Source: Nereocystis luetkeana | Lineage: Eukaryota; Sar; Phaeophyceae; Laminariales; Laminariaceae | DNA: 64,000 bases | Reading direction: 5' to 3' | NCBI GenBank assembly: GCA_031213475.1 | Contig: JARUPZ010000035.1 | Location: forward strand, 2,207,453 to 2,271,452 | Shown: positions 33,126-61,232 of the stretch, piece by piece | Layout of the letters: the number at the start of each line of letters is the position of its first letter | How positions within the stretch are numbered: the stretch's first letter is position 1 | The notes under the pieces: generated by a model | What the model was told of the DNA's origin: nothing | Databases searched by the model: none | The model's input: only the letters and a program-made list of their open reading frames with translations | Translations under genes and position numbers: made by a program

Positions 33126-33439
33126 ATGTTTAACGCCAAGCAACATTTCCCAAACTTTGAGTTCAATCAGTCACTCGCTTACACACTTTCCAGGCATTTT
33201 TCACTCAACTTAGATTTTCAAAAAAAAAAAAACGAGAACACGCGCCATAAGGTGGTTCTGCTTTCTTTCGACCTAGTTTATATATTGTTTTTATGTCACC
33301 GACCGGTTTCCAGAGATGCTACATGTGTAGGAGAGATCGACTTATTTTGGGTCGCGTCAAGGCCTATTTTATCCGCAACGTCCTGGTACAAGTGTGTAGG
33401 GGGCCCGCCACTCATGGGTCAAACCGCCTTCTCCTAGCA

Positions 33440-33785
33440 TCGGTCACCGGCTCCTGTCACCGCCTTCGGCCACCGGTGGCAAACCGAAACACCCCGTATA
33501 ATAGTACAGTACGTGACACCACTTAGGAGGCTCTTATTTTGCACCGGCCTCTGCCACCGGCGGCAAACCAAAACCCGTCTACAATGCGCGAGACCACTCA
33601 AGACACTCTTGTTCGGTCGGACCCGCAGGTTTAAATTCTGACGTGAAAAGCCTATTTTGGACCCGCAGGCTCAAATTTTTATGTGAAACTCTTCTTTTGG
33701 GCCCTCAAGAGACTTTCATTTCGGAACCGCGGGCTCCAATTATTATGTGAAACCTCATTCTGGACCCGCAGGCTCATCGCCTTTT
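33440..33785. repeat. Two short degenerate tandem arrays
   Basis: 33455-33600: two units with CGGCCACCGGTGGCAAACC / CTGCCACCGGCGGCAAACC and a following AC.CACTTAGGAGGCTCTT. 33620-33780: four units of about 50 bases with GGACCCGCAGGCTCAAATTT and TATGTGAAAC. Confidence 0.7.
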
Positions 33786-33999
33786 TTTTTAGTGAGGAAA
33801 GCTGTTGCCTTCACTCGTTTCAGTAAAAAACAAAAATGCTTTTACTTCTTACATTTCCTGAAAAAAAACTTCCCGTTTCTTGAGTACTGCCACATACTGT
33901 ACGTAGTCGAAGAGGGAGGGCGGGGAGGACCAGAGGTTAAATAGGGAGTTGAGGGCCCAGGACGGCGGTGTCATGCACTCAGTCACCGGCTTCTTTCTG

Positions 34000-50482
<16,483 letters not shown>

Positions 50483-50881
50483 CTTCGTATTATAGGACAG
50501 TCGAGTGTTCGGAGTCGAAACCGATGTCGGAGTCGACAAAGATTGTCGGTTGACGGTCTATTGTTAAGGTTAACCCGTCACGATCTCTTGACATCATATA
50601 TTCTATAGCTTTACGATAAAAACGTCCTTGAATGATACCAGGTATCCGTCAAGAGCGATAGGGCCGTCAACCAGCGTTCCTTGACCTGCGAAAATATGTT
50701 ACCTGGTAGTTTTTAGGTTCGGGAACGAAACCGTCGTTACTTTTCGCGCCAGGCTATTACGCCGCCTTTCCTATTTTATCGCTGCTTTCTCGTGCTTGCG
50801 TGCCTAAATCAACAGCAGAGTTGCACGTATTGCTGCTGTGTCTCGCGCTCCTGCACCAACCCGGCGCCAGCTGCGCCGGCC
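50483..50881. promoter_or_regulatory. Divergent promoter interval between the CCP6-like and PDZ/VHL genes
   Basis: 399 bases separate the two proposed start codons, which point away from each other. The interval has two TACC(A/T)GGTA motifs (about 50637 and 50700) and TTTTCGCGCC at 50741-50750, which fits the E2F consensus TTTSSCGC. No TATA box is obvious at either side. Shared control is an inference from the layout, and the exact starts of both genes are predictions. Confidence 0.5.
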
Positions 50882-53800
50882 ATGGAGAACCTCCTGCCAA
50901 CAGTTGCCGCCGCAGATGTGACCAGCGACGAGTTTCGAGAGAAAACCTTGCCTTATCAACAATGGGAGGTACGTAAGTAAGAACAATCCTTTGTCGACTC
51001 GTACCTACGTATACATCGGCGTACCGCTACTTAGACCACTTCTACTTTTAAGTGCCGTACAGTAATACGCATAATATGATACCAGGTACCCTGGTACCTG
51101 GTATGGTATTTTTAATATAACCAGGTGTGTACTCGTACGTATTATAGTAACCGATAAACCAACTCGTGTGAATACCTGTACGTATTGATAGTCGTGAATG
51201 AAGCATACTAGGTATGACAACAAACAGTAACGTGCGTACGATCGGTAGAAAAACCCTCACCGCCAGCTATTACAGCCAGTTGGTCGACCTTATATCGTAG
51301 GCTGCAGTTATGGTTGTTGGCTAACGTCAGCCGCAGACGACGTTGAACTGCACCCACGTTTTTTTGGAGCATGTGCGTACGTAAGTAGTGTGGGGTATTT
51401 TTACGTCAAGTAGCACAGGTTAACTGAAGGGCTTTCTGCCGGTCGCCCTTGTACCAACAACTTTGAAGGTATTACCTACTGAGCTATATATAGATAGGGT
51501 GAAGTATCGATCAATTACCCAGCCCAGGGTTATCCTTGTAACACTCTACCCCCCTCTGAGCGGCGGGATCTTTGCGGCGGTGGTACTGTATACGGCCGTA
51601 CGCTGACCTACCCGCTTCGTTTCAATACCTGGGGAGCCAAACCGGTGTCCTCGAAGATGCCAAATGTGAGAGTATTACCTACTGAGCTATAGGGGTAAAA
51701 TATCGGTCGATTACCCATCCCAGGGTGACCCTTACCAGGTATAAAACAACGAAGAACGACGCGTATTTGGCACTGTTCATAACCAGAGCAGAGACGCCCT
51801 TTGGTGAAGCTTGCGCGATCTACAGTACATCAATCGAACTATCAATCAACCTACCAACCAATCAATCAATCAGACAAACAATCAATCATTCAATCAATCG
51901 TATCAATCAATCATGCAAGCATAACCAGGTACTAATAAGTGTATTTCTCCATTTTTTGCATCGAATCTAAACTTGAGTTGACCTAACAATAACCCAGGCA
52001 CCATGGTGCAGGCCTGAGCTTTATCGATGCCGTGACTTCCAACATTTACGGGGAATTTGGCATGACACGGCGTAGCTTCCGGTGTAAAGCGTGCGTGTAC
52101 CTGCAAACGTCACATACTATTTTCTCCCTCTCACAATGCAGGATATATATGTACTGTAACACCCGTGCGAAGAACTGATTTTGGACTAACTACTAACTCT
52201 GATTGAATCACCCTGCTGCAAGCTGACCCTCTGGTTGTATCCTGGGGGGGTGACCGACCTATCAAGTGTCACCCTGGACGGAAATATAAAGATCCTTTAG
52301 ATATTAACATGAATACCAATCGGCCATTATTTTTCCGTCCAGAGTGGTATCAGTTTATATTTCCTCCCAGAGAGGTATCCATACAAATAGTATGATACCA
52401 CTCATCATGAAGTTCTTGAAGGTACGTACGAGTAGACACGCGCGACGGACATACCACGCAGCTTGCAAAGCCGAGTATCAATCGTTCATCAGAACAGCAC
52501 TTCAGACGTGATATCGTATAGGCTGCGTCCATCCGTACTCTCCGAGGCCGCGATGAAGACCCCCATCCGCGAAAGCGCCGGCGTCGGGCGTGTTGGAGGT
52601 TGGTAGGGACACGGCGCGCGAGGATGCAAAACTTAGATTCCGGGCGAAAAGATACGAAAATAAAAGGCGCGAAACGAAGGAGGACCCGAGGTCCAGGCCT
52701 GCACGCCGGGCTGGGGCTCGAGGACTGCGTATCGACTGAGCACTCTCGACTCAGATAATTGTTTTTCTTCTTGGTGCGAAGAAGAAACAAAAGCTAGTCA
52801 ACTAGTTTTCCTCCACGACCGGACTGTCCTCGATGACGCCTTCCTCCATGATGGGGATAGGGGACGTTTTTCAACGTTTCTCAATCTCCGTCGTCTAGGA
52901 TCCACATTGACATTGTGCTCCCCGCACTATTCACGGTGGGTGCATTCCACGCAAGTCTCCTTATACCCCGAGATAGTGCGGCACCGCACTATAATGGCAC
53001 CCGCTTCAGTGCGGTACCGCACTATCCCGGGATAGGTCAGAGTCCCAATTCAGTTCGGGTAGTGTCGTCTGGCGACCCAACCGCACTATTGCGGAACCAC
53101 GACTGTACCACGCAACTTGCAAAGACGGCTGTCAATTATTTACTGGTCGAACGCACAGCTGTACCTGGTACTAATTATCATAAAAACAAGCAAGCATGAA
53201 CACGTCGTACAATGACTTTAGTACGCGCTACGCATTCATTCGGGGATTAAGAGCTACTGCTCGTATACTTTGCTTTATCATTCATCGTGTTTATAGTTGA
53301 CGCAGAATACGTTCTACGATAGAGGTTCACCCTAAACTTTCTGAGGCTCCTCACTTAAGGAGCTCCATACCTCGCCCCAAAATTGACTTCAGCAAAAACA
53401 AAAATACCTCGCGGCGAATAATCCCATGGCCCAAGTCTACGAAACGTTTTTTTTCGAAATCAAGATTGGGGTGAAGGAACCCTGATTTTTCAGAAACAAA
53501 ATAGCGGAAATGTGCTACCTCTATGGTAGAACGGGTCGCAGGTCAACGCCAACTTCTTCATGCCCTACTAAATTTACAGATTAACAGTAGGAATTTATTT
53601 CACCCAACGGAACCCGTACGCAAACCTGACAGGCAAGGGAAATCTTTGCCGCGCAATCCACTTTTTCACAACATGTGTACGCGCGTCTGCCCTTCCCCCG
53701 CGACCCCCTCACCAATACCGTAAACCCATCTGGCGTGCGCTCTTCAGGCCGAGAGAACACACGTCGCTCCAGGCACGCCCTTAGACGTCCGCCACCTACT

Positions 53801-56800
53801 ACCGCCAATCGGAAGCCGGAAGACAAGACGAGCTCTCAGCGAACCGACACCGATTGCGCCGCACGCAGAGCCCACCTTTCCTCGACCGGCGCCCGTGGAT
53901 CGCAACCTCTCTGACTTGTACGACCCAGCGCTAGACCCGAGCCCCATCGGCATGGAAGATCGGGGCATCGTGCAGCAGATACGGAGCACCCGGATCGTCC
54001 CCCGTCGCGAGTCGTCAGGAGTAGCAAAGCAAGAGTTCTCACGAGGCGGCGGCGTGGCACGGCAGGCGGGCTCTTCTGACTGCGGCAGCAGTGCCATCGT
54101 GGTGACAGTCCTCAACGGCTACTCGTACGAGGCAGCTACGAAGTTATCGCCCGCGTTTGGCAGTGGAAGCAGAGGTGGAGGTGGGGTTGAGGGTGAGGGT
54201 GAGAGTGAGGGTGGGGGTGGGGGTGGACACCCGGACTGCGACGAACCTTGCTGTGTTGACGTCTTCGTGCAAGGGTTTTCGACGGGAGGCATCGAGCACG
54301 CTGCCCTCGCCCCTTCGGCGGTGTTTCGACGCGCGCTGCACAGGAGACCGATGAGCCTCGCAGCTCCAGAGATATCTTCGAACCTTCCTGAAGAAGCAAG
54401 GGAAATCATAGAAGTTAGAGAGGGTTATCTTGGCCTGACCGTATTCCTGGCACGTTCCGATGACTGGTCGGATTACGAAAACGCGCATGATTATTCCAAT
54501 GGTGACGGTGCTCATCGTCGAGGCGTCGGAACGGCGGGCAGCGGATTGGTACCGGAGTCCCGTTGTCGCGACCAAATCGGCTCGCACTGCGCACGACCGG
54601 AACCTGAATGGGGGCAATCGGAATTATGGATGCAATCGGCGCAATCCGAGCGGGCGCAATCGGAACAACGAATGCATTCGCAACCGTGGCAACAATCGGA
54701 ACAACGGATGCATTCGGAACCGATGCAACGGTCGAAACCGGTGCAGCAATCGGAATCGATCACTCGGATCATTTTTGAGCGCGAGGACGGTACGCCGGGG
54801 CCTTCCCAAAACGCCTTCCGGGTGCAGTTTGAGCCCGGTCCTCTCGGTATGGAGCTGGAGGAGGACCCCGACCAACGTGGGGTCGTTCGGATCCGACGGC
54901 TCCTCCAGGCGGGACAAGCCGAGCACGACGGTCGATTCTCCGTCGGCTGCCTAATAGTCGCCGTGGGAGACTGGGCGGGGCATGACGACTCGATCTCGGA
55001 CGATATTGGTCTCGACGAGCCAAGCGGGCCAAGGGGGGGACGAAGCGGGCGGAGTGGGCGGAATGAGCGAAGCACGAGCGCGCCGCTTGGCATCGAGCGC
55101 CCCACAACCGCCACTAGGACGTGTCCGATGATCATCCGTTCCTTGAGACAGCTGGAGGAAGCCGTGTCAAACCGGAAAGACGGCCATCTTTTCGTGGTGT
55201 GGGCCTTGGATCGTCTGGCGCCTGAAGCGATAGCAGCGCTTGGAATCCCTCGACCTACTACCTGCGCGCGCAAATTATTCCACAGGTGGCCGTCAAACCT
55301 TCTCCATTCCAGACACAAGGAGTTCTATAGGACGGAGGCAACGGAGTTTGAATCTGGCGGGCGGGGGGCTCACGGACATGACCATAGCCCCACTGTTGTG
55401 GCGAACAGCAGGGGGACGCCGTACAGCGCTCGTACGCGTTTTTCATGCGGCAGCGGGGATGGAACGCAAGAGCAGGGGGGGGGGGCGCCTCGATGGTGGC
55501 AGTCGAACCGCGCGTTTGGCGGCAAAGATAGAAGCGAGTTTTTAACGTCAAGCGACAAGGAAAGGGTGCCGCCACACGACTGTGCAAGCGGGGGGAAAGG
55601 GACAACCGGAGCAACCGGGGCAAGTCGAGACCACCAAGACGGGGCGGAGTCCGAGGACGATATGGTGGCGGCGGCCGACGGTTACCCGCCGAATTCGGCG
55701 CTTGGCACACCACCACTGTCAGCGTCGAGGAAACAACATATTCCAAGAAGTTGGACCGGGGGAAGCAACGACGACGACGACGAAATTACTGGCGAATCCC
55801 TCGCGGGGGGCGGGGTTCGTGGCGGAGGAGAAAGAGGAGGAGGAGGAGGAACAGGAGAAGGGGGAGGGTGGGAGTTCGAAACAGGCGGAGGCATATTTGA
55901 CGAAGACGACCAGGGGTTAGCCAGCAGAAAGCAGCCCCGACGCGACGGTCATGTCCCGGAATCCACCGATGAGCCGGACGAAGAGAAAACGCTGCTTCCT
56001 CTGGGTCTCCAGGCCTCGATCGCGGACGACGTTGCTGTGTGTTTGTGGTTTTGCAACAACCACGAGTCGGCTACCATGAAGGTAGGGGCAAGATGTTGTT
56101 TGTTCTTGTTCTCAGTATGTGTTGTTGTCAGAGTGCGGGAGGAATTTATGTCGGGTGAACCTCGGGTATCGTCTAAAGCTTTTTGAGCGGCGGGGGGGGG
56201 GTACGGCTGGTTCTGCTGTTCGAGGATTTTTTAGTGGTATGTAGTCGCGGGCAACTCATACAACTCACTTACTCGGGGAAACAAGCAAAACGTAAGGTGA
56301 CCGACCAACGTACGGACACTTGTGGACGCGCCGATGAAGATGCGAATGTTCACAAAGGAACCGAGCGGATCGAATTCGTGTAGAACTGCGTCCGCAAATT
56401 TGGGGACAAACCGCTTGAAGCTAGAGTCGGGGTCATGTTGCGCAGTAAAATGTAGCCTGTGCGGTCGTATGCATTGTACTCGCCGCTTTCAACCACTGAG
56501 CAGCACGACTGAGGGGGCTGTTACCCCATTCGAACACATGATAAATAGGTTGTTCGTTGGGTGTAACGGAATGCACGATCTATGATACTGCCTTCATTTA
56601 CCCTCTGTGGCAAACGTGGTTCCTTTGTGTGCTTCCGGAGAGCGCTTTTTTGCTCAATCCTCAAACATACCAGCTATATATATTACGGGGGACCATAGTT
56701 AATAGGACCTATGGTATACATCAAATCCTATATATTTAACAATTTTTACTAACAATATTTGGTCCTATTAACTATGGTCCCCCGTAATAGCTTACGAAGA

Positions 56801-58731
56801 GAGCACGCCCCCCGAACGAACACCATCGTTTGGAGCAACCGCCCCCCTTGAAAACGCCAAATACTGCTGAATTGGTCAGTGCCAGGGACGTGGTGACGCG
56901 CGACACGACAATATCAACCTGTAGCCGCCACAATACAAACAATGCCCGCTTGCTGTAAAGCACGTTACGAAAAAAGCATGCCCCTGTTTGTCACTACCAG
57001 GGAAGACATTGAAGCAAGCGAGGAATATCGGATCCGTTTGTCTGCGCATGTATTTCTTGGGCACCAGTATACGTTTCAGATTATCAGCTGGGATCGTTTT
57101 GCAAGTGCTTCTTGCGTACTGCTTCTTTGTGGATGGACATGTTCGTATAAGGAGAGTAAGTGCTGTCATGCACGGGGTGCGGAGTTAGCAGGAGTTGCAC
57201 TGTAGAGCCGTGCTCCGATAGAGGTTTCGCTTGATTATAGTATAGCCCAACCATTTATCGCTGACGGGGGGTCCTCAACCATTGAAACTGAGGAGCCAAG
57301 CGTTTTCTTTTTTCCGGTACCGCTAAGAACACTATTCGTTAGATGCCCTAGCTCATGGGATTGACTTTGTATCACGCTTATTCATGTAGCTTGCAATTTT
57401 CCTCACGTTCGGTTTGTGGCTGAGGTATACGTAGACTGCCTCAACCGAGCGGCCTCAGCAAAACAACCCCGTTGGGATCCCCTCGATGGCGACCAAAGCA
57501 ATGGTTGGTGACGTTGGTGTTATCAACCATCTACGAGCAAGCGTGAGCGCCCAGCGGTACGGGTGGGCTCACGTTGCGCCCCGCGCTGCACCGACCCCGT
57601 GCGTTGTAATCAGAAAACCAAAGCATGCCCTCCCCATATCAGGCTTGTGGCAGGTGCTGAAACCGTCGCTTGCCACCGTGATTCGTCCCTTCTGAAGCCC
57701 CAAGAGGGTCAACCCTTTCAGGGCGAACTGCAGTCAGTCCCGTTTTGGGGGGAAACTACTGAAATTTCAAGTAGTTTGTCCCCCAAACGGGACTGCGGTC
57801 CTAAAAGGGTAAGTAAAGGAGCCACCCTCATCGTAGAACGGGTCTTCAGTTTTCAACACAGTTTGGGATTTCGTTTTTCTGTCAAGGGTCTTGAGAAGTA
57901 AGTTCCTCGCCTGCCAACCCCACCTCGCATGCGTGTATGTGTCAGGTGTCGTGGATCGACTACGGCGGGAAGCGCGTCCTCCGCGGGTCTCTAGGACCCG
58001 GCGCCTTCTACTTCGAGCGGTCGTTCGCTACGCACCCCTGGGTTGTCGAGTACAGTTGCAACGACAACAACAACGGCGACAACGACAACAACGATAAAAA
58101 TGACAACAACAGCAGCAACAACAGCGACAACAACGACAACAACAGCAGCAACGACAGCGACAACAACGGCAACAACAACAGCACGGGCGAATCCAACCTC
58201 GAGACAACCGAATTGGCCGAGGAAAGGGAGCCTAAGAATGAGACAACAACAACAACAACAGCTTCCTCCTCCTGCGAACAACGAGAAGATAACGGGGATT
58301 GCTGCGTTGTGCGTCTGGGTAACGCCATGGCAGCCGCGCAATTTTCCGGGTCATTAATTTGGAACCCGGCGCGCAAAACGCTGTCAGTTACGAAGCAGGC
58401 AAGAGTAGGGGTGTCCGGCACGGCCTCGAGCGCAGTTGCAGCGGTAGGGGTGGCAGCGAGGGACGGGGCCGGGCTCGACCCCGGGAAAAAACGCCTGTGT
58501 ATGGCGGGGGCAGCGAGAGAGTCAGACGTGGTCCGCGGTGTGGCGGAGAGGGCGAGCGTAAGGGCGGAGAAAGCGAGGATCTTGGAGGAAATGAGAACTT
58601 GGCGAACACAGCCTCCCTCGAGAAGTGGAGCTGCGGGTGGCCGTTCGAGGGCAGGGGGGCTTGGCCAGGGCGCGCCGAATCTTCGGATTGTAATGATGGG
58701 TTCCTCAGAGTGTAGCAGCGAAGCGCGATGA
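50882..58731 (+). CDS. PDZ-like and VHL beta-domain protein, large, low-complexity rich
   Basis: Three exons, 50882-50968, 53748-56081 and 57946-58731, all phase 0, give 1068 residues. Exon 1 (MENLLPTVAAADVTSDEFRE) has a perfect donor, GAG|GTACGTAAG. Exon 2 opens after CTCTTCAG. At about 386-518 a PDZ-like module shows FRVQFEPGPLGMELEE, a VRIRRLL strand, GQAEHDGR and VGCLIVAVG, with a final FVVWALDR strand after a Ser/Gly/Arg insertion. Before it (319-366) lies a Gln-Ser-Glu repeat. At 779-844 is a VHL beta domain split by intron 2: DDVAVCLWFCNN, then SWIDYGGKRVLRGSLGPG and ATHPWVV. An Asn/Asp-rich run (845-892) interrupts it before SGSLIWNPARKTLSVT. VHL beta domains bind hydroxylated prolines in E3 ligase substrates; no elongin-binding alpha domain is seen. 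The exon 1 to exon 2 join is the least certain; further small exons may lie between. Confidence 0.75.
51465..51735 (-). repeat. tRNA-like (A-box) repeats, copies 2 and 3
   Basis: On the minus strand both copies carry a CCCTGGG.TGGGTAAT block and then TATAGCTCAGTAGGTAATAC. The copy ending near 51735 also has GGTTTGGCTCC about 50 bases after the A box, a possible decayed B box (GGTTCRANYCC). They match the plus-strand copy at 20118-20230. Confidence 0.6.
52965..53035. repeat. Imperfect inverted repeat of ATAGTGCGGNACCGCACTAT units
   Basis: GATAGTGCGGCACCGCACTAT and AGTGCGGTACCGCACTATCC each form near-perfect dyads, and together they form a larger dyad bounded by CCCGAGATAG and CTATCCCGGG. Confidence 0.65.
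56683..56787. mobile_element. MITE family B copy, 105 bases, well preserved
   Basis: TA|TTACGGGGGACCATAGTTAA at the left, TTAACTATGGTCCCCCGTAA|TA at the right. Nearly identical to 28728-28832. Confidence 0.93.
57455..57680 (+). repeat. Repeat family I, copy 2
   Basis: Shares about 200 diverged bases with 31490-31720 (CAAAGCAATGGTTGGTGACG, TTATCAACCATCTACGAGCA, GCGTGAGCGCC). Confidence 0.6.
57713..57810. mobile_element. MITE family D copy
   Basis: CCCTTTCAGGGCGAACTGCAG at the left, GGGACTGCGGTCCTAAAAGG at the right; interior GTTTTGGGGGGAAAC and TTTGTCCCCCAAAC. Confidence 0.8.
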
Positions 58732-58742
58732 CCTCTCCCTTA

Positions 58743-58834
58743 ACCCTTTTTAGAACCGCAGTCCCGTTTTGGGGACACCCGACTCGAGTTCTAAGTAATT
58801 TGTCCCCAAAACGGGACTACGGTCCTAAAAGGGC
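58743..58834. mobile_element. MITE family D copy just after the PDZ/VHL stop
   Basis: ACCCTTTTTAGAACCGCAGTC at the left, GGGACTACGGTCCTAAAAGG at the right. It lies 12 bases after the stop codon, so it may be in the 3' UTR or the terminator region. Confidence 0.82.
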
Positions 58835-59395
58835 TAACCTACAAGTTGAGAAGCAGATTTCGGTACTGAAAAGGTACTGGGATATAGGTACGAGTATTGT
58901 TTTTTTTCGCGAGTGCACGAGCAAGCAGTTATAGGCGACTCAGAAACAAGCTACAAGTGGACACCAAAACGCTGGTGGCGACTTGCCTTTGCTTGACCTC
59001 GATGGCGGGGGATATTTCGGCGGGCAAGCACGTATATAGCGCGTTTGTGAGTCTACGTTTTCCTGCGAAAGCGTTTTCTCTTCGGTCTTCCCTCACGAGT
59101 ATATTTGTTTCTCGCTCAAATCGAACAGTCTACGTACCAGGTATTTACTTGAATAAACTTTTTGGAGCACCCTCACCTATTGTAGGAGATTGAGGCATTT
59201 CAAACTAACTAAATTTGCTATTATACCATCATTTTCCTCCTTATCAACCAGTCCGAACCGACTTTTTCCTTCAGCTTCCCACCCTCGCTGGGCCCGCACC
59301 CACACACACCATGATACCACCAAACCTCCACACTGAGAAGTCACACCAGAAAAAAAAGCAATGAATTCGATGCTGTTATCCTCACGCGAGAAAGT
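58835..59395. other. Unassigned
   Basis: TACCAGGTA at about 59135. No exon supported. Confidence 0.35.
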
Positions 59396-59610
59396 CCACC
59401 CCGACAAGTGGTTCTTAATAGGATGGAACCCACCCTTCATGCGACTCGCCGACTACCTCACGGCGCTTCGCGCTTGGTGCAAGCGATGTGTGCCCTGTTG
59501 GTGAAAACCCGACATGCTCCGTCCCGGCATTGTAGAGATGCGAGGGTCTATGGTCATACGGCTACAGTCATGCACGACATCGAGTGCACCCCCCCCCACA
59601 CACATCACAG
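59395..59610 (-). repeat. Repeat family A copy, minus orientation
   Basis: Plus strand: CCCTTCATGCGACTCGCCGA, GCTTGGTGCAAGCGATG, CTCCGTCCCGGCATTGTAGA, GAGGGTCTATGGTCATACGG, then a CGAGTGCACC stretch and a C-run. This is the full core in reverse. Confidence 0.85.
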
Positions 59611-61100
59611 TATCGTATCGGCCCTATTCTCAGCCCCTGGCATGCGCCAAGGCCTTCGAGAAAACCATGATCTACAGGAGTGTGCCAGTTGGCGTCCGTC
59701 CCATCAATGCGTGTTTCAAGTTTCAAGTCCCACAAACATCGTCTTTCGGCATACTTTTTATAAAATCATGAAATACATCAACTGTGAGTTCGACTGATTA
59801 ACTGGTTGACACTCAGCTTTGAAAGCTGCGTAATACGTCTCGTCTATACCCCATTTTTTACTGAATTCACAACTTGTATGTCACCAGTTGGGATCTATAC
59901 GTCCCATTTATGAACCGTGCCAATTCCCATCGATGCGCATGCTTCAAGTCCCACAGACATCGCCTTTCGGTATATAGCTGGGACGTTTGTTTATATACTT
60001 GCGTGGAGCTATCGAGGAACTTCACGCCTGAGGTATTCCTTTTTATCGAGGATTAATTTTTAATTTATAAACGAACATGAGGTAGACATCCCATACAGCT
60101 CTCGAGACGTGGACGAGCGAGGGGAGACAGTAAACTATATCCTTTATCCTATTTTATCAAGCCCTCTGTATCCGTCGGCGACCAGTCATAGTCTACTGCC
60201 ATTAGAGGAGTACCTCTTATGTGCGGACGCAAGAGCGATACGAGAACACAACGTAACCACATGTGTTTCCCTTCGCCCCCCCGCCCTCACCGCGCCTGTA
60301 CCCGCACAGCTCGCACGCCGTTGTGCACCTCCAGACAACAGCATCGCAGCGGCCCTGCTATCGGCTCTTGCCATGCGCTTTGAACTCCAAAGCTATTATT
60401 TAAGAGCTCACTCTTTTGTTTGTTTCCGGTATTCAATGTTCGAAGCTTAGCTCAAACAACCTATTGTACGTACGAAATTACTTGAAGATTTTGAAGCACC
60501 CTTGCCTCCTACTCGTATACACGAAGTATTTGTAGGCTTTGTCGAACACCTTTTTTCAAGCAGATTTTCATTCTATTTACTATGAAACGGAGCCTTTTGC
60601 AACACCCTTGCCCATCGGATTTTTGAAGCGCCTATTTTTCAAGCGGATTTCCTATCAACACTTTCCTCTATACCAACCCTCGCAAATGTTTTCTTCGCAC
60701 TCCCACCCTCGCCGCGTCCGCGCCGACAAACAACGTTGTATACCCCCACGCGATAGCATCGCGTCGGCACTACTCCCAGCCCTACTCTCAGCTTCTGGCA
60801 TTGGCTTTTGTGCCAGTTGCCGTCCGCCCAATTGATTTCTTCCAGTACCCCCACAGACCTTACTTTTCAGCCTGCTGCTGCATGTGTACTTTTTTTTGTT
60901 TAGTCATCACTTTAACTTCCCAGCTTAACTCGTTGGAGGTTTTACCCCCAGCGGTCTTCTTCTGGACAAGGCGTGGTCGCAGGTGTAGTCCCTTCTCCCC
61001 CCTCGGTGCATGCCTTCAATTTTTTATCGCGCATGGGATTCAGCATTCCCACTGCCCGTCGATTTTCATCGAATGTAGGTAACTCACGCTTTCGCGCTTT
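59611..61100. other. Unassigned, with a short duplication
   Basis: 59690-59740 (CGTCCCATCAATGCGTGTTTC) resembles 59915-59965 (CAATTCCCATCGATGCGCATG), both followed by CAAGTCCCACA.ACATCG. No gene recognised. Confidence 0.35.
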
Positions 61101-61147
61101 CCGCTATTATAATTGTATATAATTTTTATGCAAGAAAAAGTCCTTAC

Positions 61148-61232
61148 GATATGCACTCGGCGAGACTTGAACCCACGAAATTGATCTTAGCAGGCACGCG
61201 GACCACCTACTAAGCAACCAGGGACGCCGCCT
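61148..61232 (-). repeat. tRNA-like sequence, probable pseudogene or SINE head
   Basis: The minus strand reads CCTGGTTGCTTAGTAGGTGG (A-box-like, one mismatch), then CTGCTAA in anticodon-loop position (GCT, serine), then GGGTTCAAGTCTC (B-box-like). The T arm can pair, but the acceptor and anticodon stems cannot, so it is not a functional tRNA as written. Confidence 0.4.

Larger units (their letters stand above)
50969..53747 (+). other. Intron 1 of the PDZ/VHL gene
   Basis: Holds a motif cluster at 51080-51112 (TACCAGGTACCCTGGTACCTGGTA), two minus-strand tRNA-like repeats (51465-51545, 51600-51735), CAATCAAT units at 51840-51915 and an inverted-repeat stretch at 52965-53030. 53315-53365 shares TAGAGGTTCACCCTAAACTT with 17345-17400. 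No extra exon could be supported. Confidence 0.55.
56082..57945 (+). other. Intron 2 of the PDZ/VHL gene
   Basis: Donor AAG|GTAGGG, acceptor GTCAG|GTG. Contains a well-preserved MITE B copy (56683-56787), repeat I copy 2 (57455-57680) and a MITE D copy (57713-57810). The intron splits the VHL beta domain between strands. Confidence 0.85.

Noticed and set aside
53523..53723. Possible extra exon of the PDZ/VHL gene upstream of 53748
   Set aside because: The frame stops at 53721 and has no clear donor before the strong acceptor CTCTTCAG at 53740-53747.
54512..55318. 268-codon minus frame rich in Cys and Arg
   Set aside because: Shadow of the PDZ/VHL exon 2; its cysteines come from the Gln-Ser-Glu codon repeat on the other strand.
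61148..61232. Functional tRNA-Ser (GCT)
   Set aside because: A and B box-like text is present, but the acceptor and anticodon stems do not pair.
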